A DNA stretch of 64,000 nucleotides from Streptomyces cyanogenus (GCF_017526105.1 NZ_CP071839.1:4146001-4210000), one strand, 5' to 3'; counted from the first letter of the stretch, positions 50,564 through 59,913 are shown. Numbers and translations are program-made. Notes: a model not told the origin generated them from the letters alone.

Positions 50564-51625
50564 TCAGCGACCGGTCTTCGGGGCCTTCCAGCGGGCGATG
50601 CCGCGGGCCACCAGGTTGAGGATCATCACGAAGGCGATCAGCGTCAGGGACGCCGCCCACGCGCGGTCGTACGCCGCACCGGAGCCCGCGCTGTTGGCGA
50701 ACTGCTGGTAGATGTACAGCGGCAGCGACGCCTGCGCGCCCTCGAAGGGGTTGTTGTTGATGAACGGGTTGCCGAACACCAGCAGCAGCACCGGCGCGGT
50801 CTCGCCGGCGATACGGGCGACCGCCAGCATGATGCCGGTGGTGATACCGCCGATGGAGGTGGGCAGGACCACCTTGAGGATGGTGCGCCACTTCGGCACG
50901 CCGAGCGCCAGGGACGCCTCGCGCAGCTCGTTCGGGACGAGCTTGAGCATCTCCTCGGTGGAGCGGACGACGACCGGCATCATCAGGATGGCCAGGGCCA
51001 GCGAACCGGCGAAGCCGAACGGCTGCATCTCGAAGATGAGCATCAGGCTGAGGATGAACAGACCGGCGACGATCGACGGGATGCCCGTCATGACGTCGAC
51101 GAAGAACGTGACGGCCTTGGCGAGCCGGCCGCGGCCGTACTCGACCAGGTAGATCGCGGTGAGCACACCGATCGGGGCGCCGATGAGGGTGGCGAGGCCG
51201 ACCTGCTCCAGGCTGCCGATGATGGCGTGGTAGATGCCGCCGCCGGGCTCGGTGTCGGCGACGACGCCCATCGAGTGGGTCAGGAAGTAGACGTCGAGGA
51301 CCTTGATGCCGCGCGCGACGGTCACCCAGATCAGGGAGACCAGCGGCACCACGGCGAGCAGGAAGGCGACCCAGACGAGACTGGTGGCGACGCGGTCCTT
51401 TGCCTGGCGGCGGCCCTCGACGCGGGCGGCGACACCGTACGTGCCGAGGACGAAGAGGACGGCGGCGATCAGACCCCACTGGATCCGGCTGTCCAGGCCG
51501 GCGGCCAGGCTGATGCCGATGCCCAGGGCGAGCGAGCCGGCGGCGATGGCCCACGGCGTCCACCGGGGCAGGCTGGCGGCGCGCAGCGTGCTGGGCCGCT
51601 TGTCGGTGACGGCTGCGGTGCTCAT
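50564..51625 (-). CDS. pstA: Phosphate ABC transporter permease PstA
   Basis: A 353-residue permease with N-terminal helices followed by a conserved BPD-transport domain (SLALGVPKWRTILKVVLPTSIGGI). The segment SMGVVADTEPGGGIYHAIIGSLEQ is typical of PstA. Its ATG overlaps the pstC stop by 4 bp. Confidence 0.95.
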   Translation of the reverse strand: MSTAAVTDKRPSTLRAASLPRWTPWAIAAGSLALGIGISLAAGLDSRIQWGLIAAVLFVLGTYGVAARVEGRRQAKDRVATSLVWVAFLLAVVPLVSLIWVTVARGIKVLDVYFLTHSMGVVADTEPGGGIYHAIIGSLEQVGLATLIGAPIGVLTAIYLVEYGRGRLAKAVTFFVDVMTGIPSIVAGLFILSLMLIFEMQPFGFAGSLALAILMMPVVVRSTEEMLKLVPNELREASLALGVPKWRTILKVVLPTSIGGITTGIMLAVARIAGETAPVLLLVFGNPFINNNPFEGAQASLPLYIYQQFANSAGSGAAYDRAWAASLTLIAFVMILNLVARGIARWKAPKTGR

Positions 51626-52626
51626 GCGTTGGCCCCCGAGTACTCCGCGCGGCGGGCGATGATCAGCCGGGCCGCGCCGTTGACCAGCAGGGTGATGACG
51701 AACAGGACGAGACCGGAGGCGATGAGCGCGTCCCGGCCGAACTCGTTCGCCTCGCTGAACTTGCTGGCGATGTTCTGGGCGAAGGTGCCGCCGCCCGGGT
51801 TGAGCAGGCTGGCCTGGATGTCGAAGGACGGCGAGAGCACGGTGGCGACGGCCATCGTCTCGCCGAGCGCGCGGCCGAGACCGAGCATGGAGGCGGAGAT
51901 CACACCGGAGCGGCCGAAGGGCAGCACGGACATGCGGACGACCTCCCAGCGCGTGGCGCCGAGGGCCAGGGCCGCCTCCTCGTGCGTCTGCGGGACCTGG
52001 CGGAAGACCTCACGGCTCACGTTGGTGATGATCGGCAGGATCATGATGGCGAGCAGGATGCCGACAGTGAGCATCGAGCGCGGCGCGCCCTGGTCCCAGG
52101 AGAAGACGCCGGTCCAGCCGAAGAAGTCGTCGAGCCAGCCGAACAGGCCGTTCATGTGCGGGACGAGCACGAGGGCTCCCCACAGGCCGTACACGATGGA
52201 CGGCACGGCGGCGAGCAGGTCGATCACGTAGGCGACCGGGCCGGACATGCGGCGCGGGGCGTAGTGCGTGATGAACAGCGCGATGGCGACCGCGACCGGG
52301 ACCGCGATGACCATGGCGACGACCGAGGAGACGATCGTGCCGAAGACCAGGACCGCGATGCCGAACTTCGGTTCGAGGACGTTGGTGTTCCACTCGAACG
52401 TGGTCAGGAAGTTCGCGTGGTCCTTGCTGATCGCGAGGGCGGCGCGGTAGGTGAGGAAGACCGCGATGGCGGCCATGATCGCCAGCAGCAGGATGCCGGA
52501 GCCCCGGGACAGGCCGAGGAAGATGCGGTCGCCGGGGCGGGTGGCGCCACGGGCCGCGCGCTTCTGCTCGGCGACCGTGGGCTGGGGGGCGGGGGGAGGT
52601 GCGTCGGTTTTCGTCGATATGTCCAT
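51622..52626 (-). CDS. pstC: Phosphate ABC transporter permease PstC
   Basis: A 334-residue permease with FGIAVLVFGTIVSSVVAMVIA, LLAAVPSIVYGLWG and the coupling loop ALALGATRWEVVRMSVLPFGRSG. The ATG at 52626 has GGAGA 6 nt upstream; the frame extends further upstream without a ribosome site. A large hairpin lies between pstS and this gene. Confidence 0.95.
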   Translation of the reverse strand: MDISTKTDAPPPAPQPTVAEQKRAARGATRPGDRIFLGLSRGSGILLLAIMAAIAVFLTYRAALAISKDHANFLTTFEWNTNVLEPKFGIAVLVFGTIVSSVVAMVIAVPVAVAIALFITHYAPRRMSGPVAYVIDLLAAVPSIVYGLWGALVLVPHMNGLFGWLDDFFGWTGVFSWDQGAPRSMLTVGILLAIMILPIITNVSREVFRQVPQTHEEAALALGATRWEVVRMSVLPFGRSGVISASMLGLGRALGETMAVATVLSPSFDIQASLLNPGGGTFAQNIASKFSEANEFGRDALIASGLVLFVITLLVNGAARLIIARRAEYSGANA

Positions 52627-52696
52627 CGGGTTCTCCGGTCTGCGGAGCCGGGCCCCTGAAGGGGGCGCCAGGCTCATGGCGGCGGTGCACCGGACG

Positions 52697-52730
52697 GTGC
52701 GGCCCGGCCGTTTCCGGTACCGGGCCGCAC
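52697..52730 (-). terminator. pstS-pstC intercistronic hairpin (attenuator)
   Basis: GTGCGGCCCGG and CCGGGCCGCAC form a perfect 11-bp stem with a 12-nt loop in the 116-bp gap after pstS. No T tract is present. It probably reduces read-through or protects the pstS mRNA 3' end, giving more binding protein than permease. Confidence 0.75.
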
Positions 52731-52742
52731 TCTCGGATCAGG

Positions 52743-53876
52743 TCAGCTCAGGCCCTCGATGGTGGTGCGGACCTTGGCGATGATCTCGTCGGGCACCGGC
52801 GCGTAGCCGATGCTCGGGAGGATCTTCTGGCCGTCCTCGCCGGCGATGTAGCGCAGGAAGGCCTTGGTGGCGGGCAGGGTGTCGGCCTTGTTGCCCTTGT
52901 CGCAGACGATCTCGTAGGTGACCAGGGTGATCGGGTAGGCACCCTCGGCCTTGGTCTTGTAGTCCAGCTTCAGCGAGAGGTCCTTGCCGGTGCCGACGAC
53001 CTGCGCGGCGGCGATGTCGGCGGTGGCGCTCTCGGAGCTGGGGGCGACCGGCTTGCTGGCACCGGTGTCGATGGACACGGCCTTGAGGCCGTCCTTGACG
53101 TAGGACAGCTCGAAGTAGCCGATGGCGCCGGAGGTCTGCTTCACCTGCTGGGCCACACCCGCGGACTGCGGAGCGGACTGGCCGCCCTTGGCCTGCCAGG
53201 CCTTGCCGCCGGAGTACTTCCAGTTGTCCGGGGTGGTGGCGATCAGGTACTTGGTGAAGTTGTCCGTGGTGCCGGACTCGTCCGAGCGGTGGAACGCCTG
53301 GATCTTCAGGTCGGGGAGCTTCGCGCCCTTGTTCAGGGCGGCGATCGCCGGGTCGTTCCACTTGGTGATCTTGCTGTCGAAGATCTTGGCGATGGTCGGG
53401 GCGTCCAGGACCAGGTTGTCGACGCCCGGGACGTTGTAGCCGAGGGCGATCGGGCCGCCGACCATCGGCAGGTCGATGCCCTGACCGCCCTTGCAGACGC
53501 TCTTGGAGGCGGTGACCTCTTCGGGCTTCAGCGCCGAGTCGGAACCGGCGAAGGCGACCTGGCCCTGCGTGAACGCGGTGACACCGGCGCCGGAGCCGCC
53601 GCCCTTGTAGTTGATCTGCACGCCGCAGGCCTGGGAGAAGTTCTTCACCCAGGCGTCGATCGCGTTCTTCTGCGCGGAGGAGCCGTCTGCGAGCAGCTGG
53701 CCCTTGGCGTTGTCGCACTTGATCGAGCCGGCGCCGGCGGACGTGGACGGGTTGCCCGACGCGTTGCCGCCGCCGCCGTTGTCGTCGGAGCCGCACGCCG
53801 TCAGGGCCAGGGCGCCGGTGACGGCGACAGCACCGAGAGAAAGGGCGCGCAGCCGGTTCTTGCGCTGAAGCTTCAC
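52743..53876 (-). CDS. pstS: Phosphate-binding lipoprotein PstS
   Basis: A 377-residue secreted lipoprotein. The signal peptide (MKLQRKNRLRALSLGAVAV) ends in lipobox LTAC, followed by a Gly/Ser/Asn linker. The mature protein has ADGSSAQKNAIDAW, FAGSDSALKPEEV, HRSDESGTTDNFTKYL and SGAIGYFELSYV, the phosphate-ligand loops of PstS. First gene of pstSCAB; four PHO-box units lie upstream. Confidence 0.96.
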   Translation of the reverse strand: MKLQRKNRLRALSLGAVAVTGALALTACGSDDNGGGGNASGNPSTSAGAGSIKCDNAKGQLLADGSSAQKNAIDAWVKNFSQACGVQINYKGGGSGAGVTAFTQGQVAFAGSDSALKPEEVTASKSVCKGGQGIDLPMVGGPIALGYNVPGVDNLVLDAPTIAKIFDSKITKWNDPAIAALNKGAKLPDLKIQAFHRSDESGTTDNFTKYLIATTPDNWKYSGGKAWQAKGGQSAPQSAGVAQQVKQTSGAIGYFELSYVKDGLKAVSIDTGASKPVAPSSESATADIAAAQVVGTGKDLSLKLDYKTKAEGAYPITLVTYEIVCDKGNKADTLPATKAFLRYIAGEDGQKILPSIGYAPVPDEIIAKVRTTIEGLS

Positions 53877-53988
53877 TTTCGGGAGTTCCTTCCAGGAGCC
53901 GCCGCTGTCGGCGGCGCGCGAGGTCGTAGAGGTGCGTGTGCGTGTTTCATGGCCGCACTCGGCACCCGGTACGGCCGAAATTAGGCAG

Positions 53989-54032
53989 AACAGGTGAAGC
54001 CGCCGATGGCCGGAAGTGAACGGGGGGTGAAC
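53989..54032 (-). promoter_or_regulatory. PHO boxes (PhoP-binding direct repeats) of the pst operon
   Basis: On the minus strand four contiguous 11-bp units read GTTCACCCCCC, GTTCACTTCCG, GCCATCGGCGG and CTTCACCTGTT. The first two match the Streptomyces PHO consensus (GTTCACC-like) well, the fourth fairly, the third poorly. A TAATTT -10-like hexamer follows at 53978-53983. This fits PhoP-dependent activation under phosphate starvation. The remaining part of the 323-bp divergent region shows nothing else definite. Confidence 0.88.
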
Positions 54033-54199
54033 CCCTGCCGTCAGCCCGGTGAGGTCACGGAATGCTTACGGGGAGGGCACGTGGAGGTTCCGACGACGGG
54101 GTTGCACGCACGTGTATTCGACGTTCATCGCCCGGCCGGGGGAACCCCGCGCCGCGGTGCGTCGTCTCGTTCCACGACAGCCGAGGAAAGGCGACGGAC

Positions 54200-55771
54200 A
54201 TGGAACGGCGTACGTTCATCTCGGGCGGCGCGGCCGCCGTGGCGACGACCGCACTGACCGCGTGCGGTGCGGGCGGAGGCTCTTCCGCCGCTGCGGCGGC
54301 GCACAGTGGCACGCCGTCGCGCTCATCCTCGCTCACGGCCCTGAAGACCACCAACGCGAGCGCCGCCGCGAACTGGGCGGCCCTCGCCCGTGATCTCGAC
54401 GGCACGCTGGTGCGGCCCGGCGACGCGTCCTGGAAGACCGCCCACCAGCTGTACAACACGCGCTTCGACGGACTGAAACCGGCCGCCGTGGCCTACGTGG
54501 CGCACCCCGCCGACATCCGTACGACCCTCGCGTACGCCCGCGCCCACCACCTCAAGGTGTCGATCCGCAACGGCGGCCACTCCTACGCCGGCTACTCCTC
54601 CGGCGACAACCGGCTGATCGTCGACGTGTCCAAGCTGAACCGGGTCCGGGCCGGCGGCGGCCAGGCCGTCGTCGGCGCCGGCGCCAAGCTGATCGACGTC
54701 TACCGCGCGCTGGCCGCGAAGGGCGTGACGATACCGGCGGGCTCCTGCCCCACCGTCGGCGTCTCCGGCCTGGTGCTCGGCGGCGGCCACGGCGTCGTCT
54801 CCCGCGCCTACGGCCTGACCTGCGACAGCCTCACCCAGGCCACGCTGATCACGGCGGACGGCACCCAGGTCACCGCCGACGCCACGCACCACTCCGACCT
54901 GTTCTGGGCGCTGCGCGGCGCCGGGAACGGCAACTTCGGCGTCGTCACCGAGCTGCACTTCAAAACCCATGCCGCGCCGCAGGCCGTCACCGCCTATCTG
55001 ACCTGGTCCTGGTCCAAGGCCGCCAAGGTGCTCAAGGCCTGGCAGGAGTGGGGCCCGAACCAGCCCGACGAGATCTGGTCCTCGCTGCACCTGGCGTGCT
55101 CCCCGGGCCGCACCCCGACCGTCTCGGTGGCCTGCTTCTCCCTGGGCACCTACGGCGAGCTGCAGAACGCCGTGGACCGCCTGGCCCACCAGGCCGGTGC
55201 CGACGCCGCCTCCGTCTCCCTGCGCCGCCGGGGCTACGAGCAGGCCATGGAGATCTACGCCGGCTGCTCCTCCTTCTCCACCGACGCCCAGTGCCACCTG
55301 CCCGGCTCCACCCCGGGCCGCTCCCCGCAGGGCAGGCTCGGCCGGGAGACCTACGCGGCCCGCTCCGACTTCTTCGACCGTTCGCTGTCCGCGGCCGGCA
55401 TCCAGACCGTGCTGAAGCAGATCGGCTCGGTGCGCGGCGGCGGGGGCAGCATCGCGTTCACCGCGCTCGGCGGCGCGGTGAACCGGGTCTCCCCGACGGC
55501 CACGGCCTTCGTCCACCGCCGCTCGCGGATGCTGGCCCAGTACATCGCCTCCTGGGGCGCGGGGTCCTCCGGCAGCACGGCCCAGTCGTGGCTGACCTCC
55601 GCCCACAACGCGATGAAGCCGTACGCCTCGGGCGCCGCCTACCAGAACTACACCGACCCGACGCTGAAGGACTGGAAGAAGGCGTACTACGGGGACGCGG
55701 CGGCCCGGCTGGGCAAGGTGAAGCACCAGTACGACCCGCAGCGGTTCTTCTCCTACGCGCAGGGGCTGTAA
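54200..55771 (+). CDS. Exported FAD-linked oxidase (BBE-like), Tat lipoprotein
   Basis: A 523-residue berberine-bridge-enzyme-like oxidoreductase. The N-terminus MERRTFISGG is a Tat signal, and LTAC at about residue 21 is a lipobox. The FAD domain has RNGGHSYAGYS, whose His should carry 8-alpha-linked FAD, and GSCPTVGVSGLVLGGGHG, whose Cys is the second covalent site, so the flavin is probably bicovalent. The C-terminus has YQNYTDPTLKDWKKAYYG and VKHQYDPQRFFSYAQ, typical of the family. It oxidises alcohols or sugars; substrate unknown. GAGGAAAGG precedes the ATG. It is divergent from pstS and shares its PHO-box region. Confidence 0.9.
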   Translation: MERRTFISGGAAAVATTALTACGAGGGSSAAAAAHSGTPSRSSSLTALKTTNASAAANWAALARDLDGTLVRPGDASWKTAHQLYNTRFDGLKPAAVAYVAHPADIRTTLAYARAHHLKVSIRNGGHSYAGYSSGDNRLIVDVSKLNRVRAGGGQAVVGAGAKLIDVYRALAAKGVTIPAGSCPTVGVSGLVLGGGHGVVSRAYGLTCDSLTQATLITADGTQVTADATHHSDLFWALRGAGNGNFGVVTELHFKTHAAPQAVTAYLTWSWSKAAKVLKAWQEWGPNQPDEIWSSLHLACSPGRTPTVSVACFSLGTYGELQNAVDRLAHQAGADAASVSLRRRGYEQAMEIYAGCSSFSTDAQCHLPGSTPGRSPQGRLGRETYAARSDFFDRSLSAAGIQTVLKQIGSVRGGGGSIAFTALGGAVNRVSPTATAFVHRRSRMLAQYIASWGAGSSGSTAQSWLTSAHNAMKPYASGAAYQNYTDPTLKDWKKAYYGDAAARLGKVKHQYDPQRFFSYAQGL

Positions 55772-55791
55772 GCAGGAGGGGGCCGCGGCCG

Positions 55792-56526
55792 TCAGCAGTG
55801 GCAGAGCACGTCGACCACGACGGCCTCCGGGTCGAGGTGCTCCAGCTGCTCGTCGGCCCACTCCCGGTAACCCTCGCTGTCGGCGTCCCGCCAGCGGCCG
55901 TCCAGGGTGAGCAGGGCGTACCCCGTGAGGGCGGTGCGCAGGGCGCGCTCGCGGGCCGCCGCGTGGTCCCGGGCGAACCAGGCGACCGGGTCGGCGGTCA
56001 GGAACGACATCCCGAAGTGCGGATCGCCGGCCACCGCCCGCTGGGCCACCTCCTGCACCAGTGGCTGGAGCAGGTGCTCCTCCTTGGCCCGGTCCAGCGG
56101 ATAGCCGTCCGGGTCGGCCTCGTGCCGGGCGACGAACTCGGCGAGCGGGCGGGCCGGCGGGTGCGCGGCGACCAGTTCCTCCCAGGCGGCGCGCAGCTCG
56201 TCGTACCCCTGCACCGTCCGCTGCCGCATGGTGTCGAAGTCGAGCAGTCCGCGGGGGCCGCCGTAGCACTCCAGCGGGCCGAGCGGGGCCAGGCCGGCCT
56301 GGGGGACGGTGGCGGGCGTCAGGAGCCGGGGGTCGCCGTCGTACGCGGGCCGGACGAGGTAGGGGCTCGCGCTGTGCACCCGGAGGGCCCACCAGTCCCA
56401 CTCGCCCACCGGGTTCCAGTCGTCCGTGGCGTTCATGTCGTACGGCGCCAGGGCCACGGCTATGGCGTCCGGCACCCGGTGGGGCGGGGTGGGCGGCAGG
56501 CACACCGTGGCGAAGAACTTGGTCAT
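55792..56526 (-). CDS. Protein of unknown function, MTKFFATVCLPP type
   Basis: A 244-residue soluble protein rich in Trp, Asp and Pro (DDWNPVGEWDWWALRV, FGMSFLTADPVAWFARDH). No motif that I can name. Similar proteins occur in streptomycetes and their phages (from memory), where the beginning KFFATVCLPP is recognisable. The ATG at 56526 was chosen because TACCCT ends 7 nt upstream (leaderless). The region upstream is a GC-rich repeat array. Confidence 0.65.
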   Translation of the reverse strand: MTKFFATVCLPPTPPHRVPDAIAVALAPYDMNATDDWNPVGEWDWWALRVHSASPYLVRPAYDGDPRLLTPATVPQAGLAPLGPLECYGGPRGLLDFDTMRQRTVQGYDELRAAWEELVAAHPPARPLAEFVARHEADPDGYPLDRAKEEHLLQPLVQEVAQRAVAGDPHFGMSFLTADPVAWFARDHAAARERALRTALTGYALLTLDGRWRDADSEGYREWADEQLEHLDPEAVVVDVLCHC

Positions 56527-56589
56527 GCGCGGGAGGGTACGACCACGCCACCCACCCACGCTCCCGGGTTTTCCCACTCCCCGTCACGG

Positions 56590-56945
56590 CTCCCTCGGCC
56601 GCCCGGGCCGCCCGGCCGCTCCCGGCTCTCCCCGCACTTCCGGATCTCCTGGCTCCCGCCACAGCCCCCCGGCCGTCTGGACCGCCCGGCCGCTCCCGGC
56701 TCTCCCCGCGCCTCCGGGTCTCCTGGCTCCCGCCACAACTCCCCGACCGGCCAGACCCCCAGGCTGCGCACCCGGGTTCAGCCCCCCGCCACAGCCCCCC
56801 GGCCGCCTAGGCCGCCCGGCCGCTCCCGGGTCTCCCCGCACTTCCGGATCTCCTGGCTCCCGCCACAGCCCCCGGCCGTCTGGACCGCCCGGCCGCGCTC
56901 CCGAGATTTCCCGCCCCCCGTCACGGCCCCCGGCCGCCTAGGCCG
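56590..56945. repeat. GC-rich repeat array, unit about 74 bp, four partial copies
   Basis: The segment beginning CCGCCCGGCCGCTCCCGG recurs at 56608, 56682, 56812 and (degenerate) 56885. It is followed in three copies by TCTCCCCGC, TCCGG, TCTCCTGGCTCCCGCCACA and CCCCGGCCG blocks. The array fills the gap between the unknown gene and the PAP2 gene (nearly 400 bp) and contains no plausible gene. Confidence 0.85.
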
Positions 56946-57642
56946 CCAGGTCGCGCTCCTCGGTCTCCGGGGACGTGCGGGTGCCGGGCAGCAGGGTGTC
57001 CCGGCCGGCGTCCGCCGCCGGCCGGCGCCGCACGAGCCGGCCGGCGCGCGGCGAGCGCTCCACCGCCCGCATCAGCGGGGTGAGCAGGGCCATGGCGAGC
57101 GGGGACAGCAGCAGGACGACCGCCGTGCCCAGCGCGAAGCCGCCGATGACGTCCGTCGGGTAGTGCACGCCCATGTAGACCCGGCAGAAGCCCTCCAGCA
57201 GGGCCAGACCGATACCGGCCAGCCCGAAGCGGCGGTTGGCGACGAAGAGCCCCACACCGAGCGCCATCGTGATCGTCGCGTGGTCGCTGACGAAGGAGAA
57301 GTCGGTCTTGCCGCCGACGAGGACGTCCAGGCCCTGGTGGTCCACGAAGGGGCGGGGGCGCTCCACGAAACCGCGTATCGGCACGTTCACGAGGACGGCC
57401 AGACCGGCCGCGAGCGGCGCCCACACCAGCGCGGCCACCGAGGGCGCCGCGTCCTCCCCGCCCCGCCGCCGCACCGACCACCAGCACCACAGGATCAGCA
57501 GGACCATGGCGAGCAGCAGGCCGTACTCGCCGACGAACTCCATGACCCGGTCGAACCAGTGCGGCGCGTCCTTGGCCAGGCCGTTGATGTCGTAGAGCAA
57601 CTCGACGTCGGGGTTCGATCCGGATTCGGCGAGTACAGCCAT
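56938..57642 (-). CDS. PAP2-superfamily membrane phosphatase (BcrC-like)
   Basis: A 234-residue protein with about five helices and the three PAP2 motifs: RGFVERPRP (KxxxxxxRP with Lys replaced by Arg), SDHA (PSGH-like; SFVSDHATI) and CRVYMGVHYPTD (SRxxxxxHxxxD). It probably dephosphorylates undecaprenyl pyrophosphate or another lipid phosphate outside the membrane. The ATG at 57642 has AAGGGG about 11 nt upstream. The tail after the last helix is basic and Thr-rich. Confidence 0.88.
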   Translation of the reverse strand: MAVLAESGSNPDVELLYDINGLAKDAPHWFDRVMEFVGEYGLLLAMVLLILWCWWSVRRRGGEDAAPSVAALVWAPLAAGLAVLVNVPIRGFVERPRPFVDHQGLDVLVGGKTDFSFVSDHATITMALGVGLFVANRRFGLAGIGLALLEGFCRVYMGVHYPTDVIGGFALGTAVVLLLSPLAMALLTPLMRAVERSPRAGRLVRRRPAADAGRDTLLPGTRTSPETEERDLAA

Positions 57643-57872
57643 GGTGCTGCGGCCCCTTCGTCGTCTTCCCGGACGCACCTCGTGTGCGTCGCGCCTGCCC
57701 CCCGGTGGTACGTAGATCCGCTTCCGCTGCACTGCCGCACTGACGTCCGCTCGGCTACGTCAACAGGAACGCACAGCCACCTTCAATACGTTCCACTCTC
57801 CACTGAATGATCACGCAGACGTTATCGAAGAGAGACTCATCGCCGCAGCTCAGCGGGTGGTTTAACACACTG

Positions 57873-58874
57873 TCACACACTTGTCGGGAGCGCTTTTGCG
57901 CCATCTTCGGTGACCCGGGTCGCACCGAAGTAGTCGGGGGTGTCGATCGGATCGAACCGGATCACGGCACCCGTGCGCGGGGCGTCGATCATGTACCCGC
58001 CGCCCACGTAGATCCCGACGTGCCGGATGGCCCGGGAGTCGGTCAGGTCGTCCGAGAAGAACACCAGGTCACCGGGGAGCAGCTGGTCCCGCGAGGGGTG
58101 CGGCCCCGCGTTGTACTGGTCGTTGGCCACCCGCGGCAGGCTGATCCCGACCTTCTCGTACGCCGCCTTGGTCAGACCCGAGCAGTCGAACCGGCCACCC
58201 TGCGCGGCGGTTCCCTCGCCGCCCCACAGGTACGGCGTGCCGAGCCGGCTCTGCGCGAAGGCGATGGCCCCGGCGGCCTGCCGGGTGGGGTCGATCCGGG
58301 TGACCGGCGCGGCGAAGCTCTTCTCCAGGCTGCGGATCCGCTGGACGTAGTTCTGCGTCTCGCTGATCGCCGGGACCCCGCCGGCCCGGATCACCCGGTA
58401 GGCGCCCGCGTTGTAGGCGGCGAGCATGTTGTCCGACACGTTGCCCGGCACGTCCTTCACGTACTTCGCGAGTTCGCAGTCGTAGGAGGCCGCCGACGGG
58501 ATGGCGTCGTCCGGATCCCAGATGTCGCGCTTGCCGTCACCGTTGCCGTCGATGCCGTGCGTCGCCCAGGTGCTCGGGATGAACTGGGCGATGCCGCGGG
58601 CGTCGGCCGGGCTGACGACGGTCGGGTTCCACCCGCTCTCCTGGTAGAGCTGGGCGGCGAGCAGCGCGGGACTGAGCGCCGGGCACAGGTTCCCCCACTT
58701 CTGCACCAGCGACGTGTAGGCGGCCGGCACGGCCCCCTTGGCCAGCCCGCGGCCCCCCGAGGCCACCCCGCCCAGCAGGTTGCCGGCCACGAGGTAGACA
58801 CCGACGACGAGCAGCATGACGAAGCCCATGCCGAGCGCGACGGCCGCGCCACCGATCACCCATACCTTCCGCAC
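57873..58874 (-). CDS. Membrane-anchored lytic transglycosylase-NlpC/P60 protein
   Basis: A 333-residue bifunctional wall hydrolase. One N-terminal membrane helix (about 5-33) is followed by an SLT lytic transglycosylase domain (catalytic Glu79 in YQESGWNP; GIAQFIPSTW; AAYNAGAYRV) and an NlpC/P60 peptidase (Cys231 in FDCSGL, His285 in RHVGIYV). Such two-domain enzymes are the wall-opening VirB1-like parts of Gram-positive conjugation systems (TcpG, Tn916-Orf14 type). Here it lies 3 kb from a T4SS-like membrane cluster. GTG start with GGGGGAAAG upstream. Confidence 0.92.
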   Translation of the reverse strand: MRKVWVIGGAAVALGMGFVMLLVVGVYLVAGNLLGGVASGGRGLAKGAVPAAYTSLVQKWGNLCPALSPALLAAQLYQESGWNPTVVSPADARGIAQFIPSTWATHGIDGNGDGKRDIWDPDDAIPSAASYDCELAKYVKDVPGNVSDNMLAAYNAGAYRVIRAGGVPAISETQNYVQRIRSLEKSFAAPVTRIDPTRQAAGAIAFAQSRLGTPYLWGGEGTAAQGGRFDCSGLTKAAYEKVGISLPRVANDQYNAGPHPSRDQLLPGDLVFFSDDLTDSRAIRHVGIYVGGGYMIDAPRTGAVIRFDPIDTPDYFGATRVTEDGAKALPTSV

Positions 58875-58996
58875 GGTTCAACTTTCCCCCATGCGGACGC
58901 CGTTCAAGGCCATTTGGGCGCGAAGTGGCGTCATTTCACAGTCAGCCGGGCCGCAGTGACGCATCCTCAGCCCGCTCGGGGCCGGCCGCCGCGTCC

Positions 58997-59755
58997 TCAG
59001 CCCGCTCGATCGCCGGCCGTCGCGTCCTGGTACAGCTCCGCCGCCTCGCGCCCCAGCACCACGCTGTACGAGGTGTCGGCCGTGGCGCCGCCCTGTTCGT
59101 GGCCGCCGAGGACGCCGACGACCTGCGCGTCGCCGTTGACCCAGGGGCTGCCGCTGGTGCCGCCCGTGAAGTCGGGACAGTCGATGCGCTGCTGCGTACG
59201 GCTGTGCGCGGTCGGTCTGTTGGTGCAGCTGATGGGGGTCTCCCGCGAGTCGGGATAGCCGGTGACGGTGACCGCGGTGGCGCCGGTGGCCACCCCGGTC
59301 GCGAACCGGTTGGCCCCGACCACGTCCTCCAGCCGCCTGCCGTCGCGGCCGGCGACGGTGGCGAGGGCGAGATCGCTGTCCTCGTCCTGCCCCTCGGCCC
59401 ACCCGTCCGGCAGGAACCGCCGCGTCACCTTCCACACCCCGTACGGCGAGCGCCCGTCCCGGTAGCCCGGTACGAACACCAGGTCTCCGCCGGCACCGTC
59501 CACGCAGTGCGCCGCGGTCACGATGAGATCGCCGCGCGGGCTGTGCACCACCGAGGCGGTGCAGAAGTGGCCGCCCGCCGGCCGTCCGGCCCGGTCCGCG
59601 CCGAACAGCGCGCCCACCCGCGCGCTCCGCCGGCTCGCGACGGTGTCCGCGGTGACCCCGAGCGGGCCCGGCCCGTCGTCCGCGGCAGCCACGGAGGCCG
59701 AGGTCAGCGCGAGCACCACCACAGAGGTGACCGAGATGCGTGAGATGCGCTTCAT
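58997..59755 (-). CDS. Secreted trypsin-like serine protease
   Basis: A 252-residue exported protease. The signal peptide (about 1-25, ending VAAADD) precedes an S1-type domain with His in TAAHCVDG, Asp in DEDSDLALA and Ser in GGTSGSPWV. Several Cys (FCTAS, AHC, SCTN, DCPD) could form two disulfides. No specificity clues were evaluated. It is on the same strand as the SLT-NlpC gene, 122 bp upstream of it. Confidence 0.9.
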   Translation of the reverse strand: MKRISRISVTSVVVLALTSASVAAADDGPGPLGVTADTVASRRSARVGALFGADRAGRPAGGHFCTASVVHSPRGDLIVTAAHCVDGAGGDLVFVPGYRDGRSPYGVWKVTRRFLPDGWAEGQDEDSDLALATVAGRDGRRLEDVVGANRFATGVATGATAVTVTGYPDSRETPISCTNRPTAHSRTQQRIDCPDFTGGTSGSPWVNGDAQVVGVLGGHEQGGATADTSYSVVLGREAAELYQDATAGDRAG

Positions 59756-59913
59756 CAGTTCACACTTTTGCCCACGCAGGTGAGAAACGTGCTTCGACTT
59801 CCCTGAGATTTACCTGTGAATCTCCGGTGCACCGCCGTTGGAGCGTCGAAAAGCCGTGCGAGATCCGGTCCGCCGCCATCGGCGGGCGGCCCTCGGCGGG
59901 GGTGGTCCTTCCG

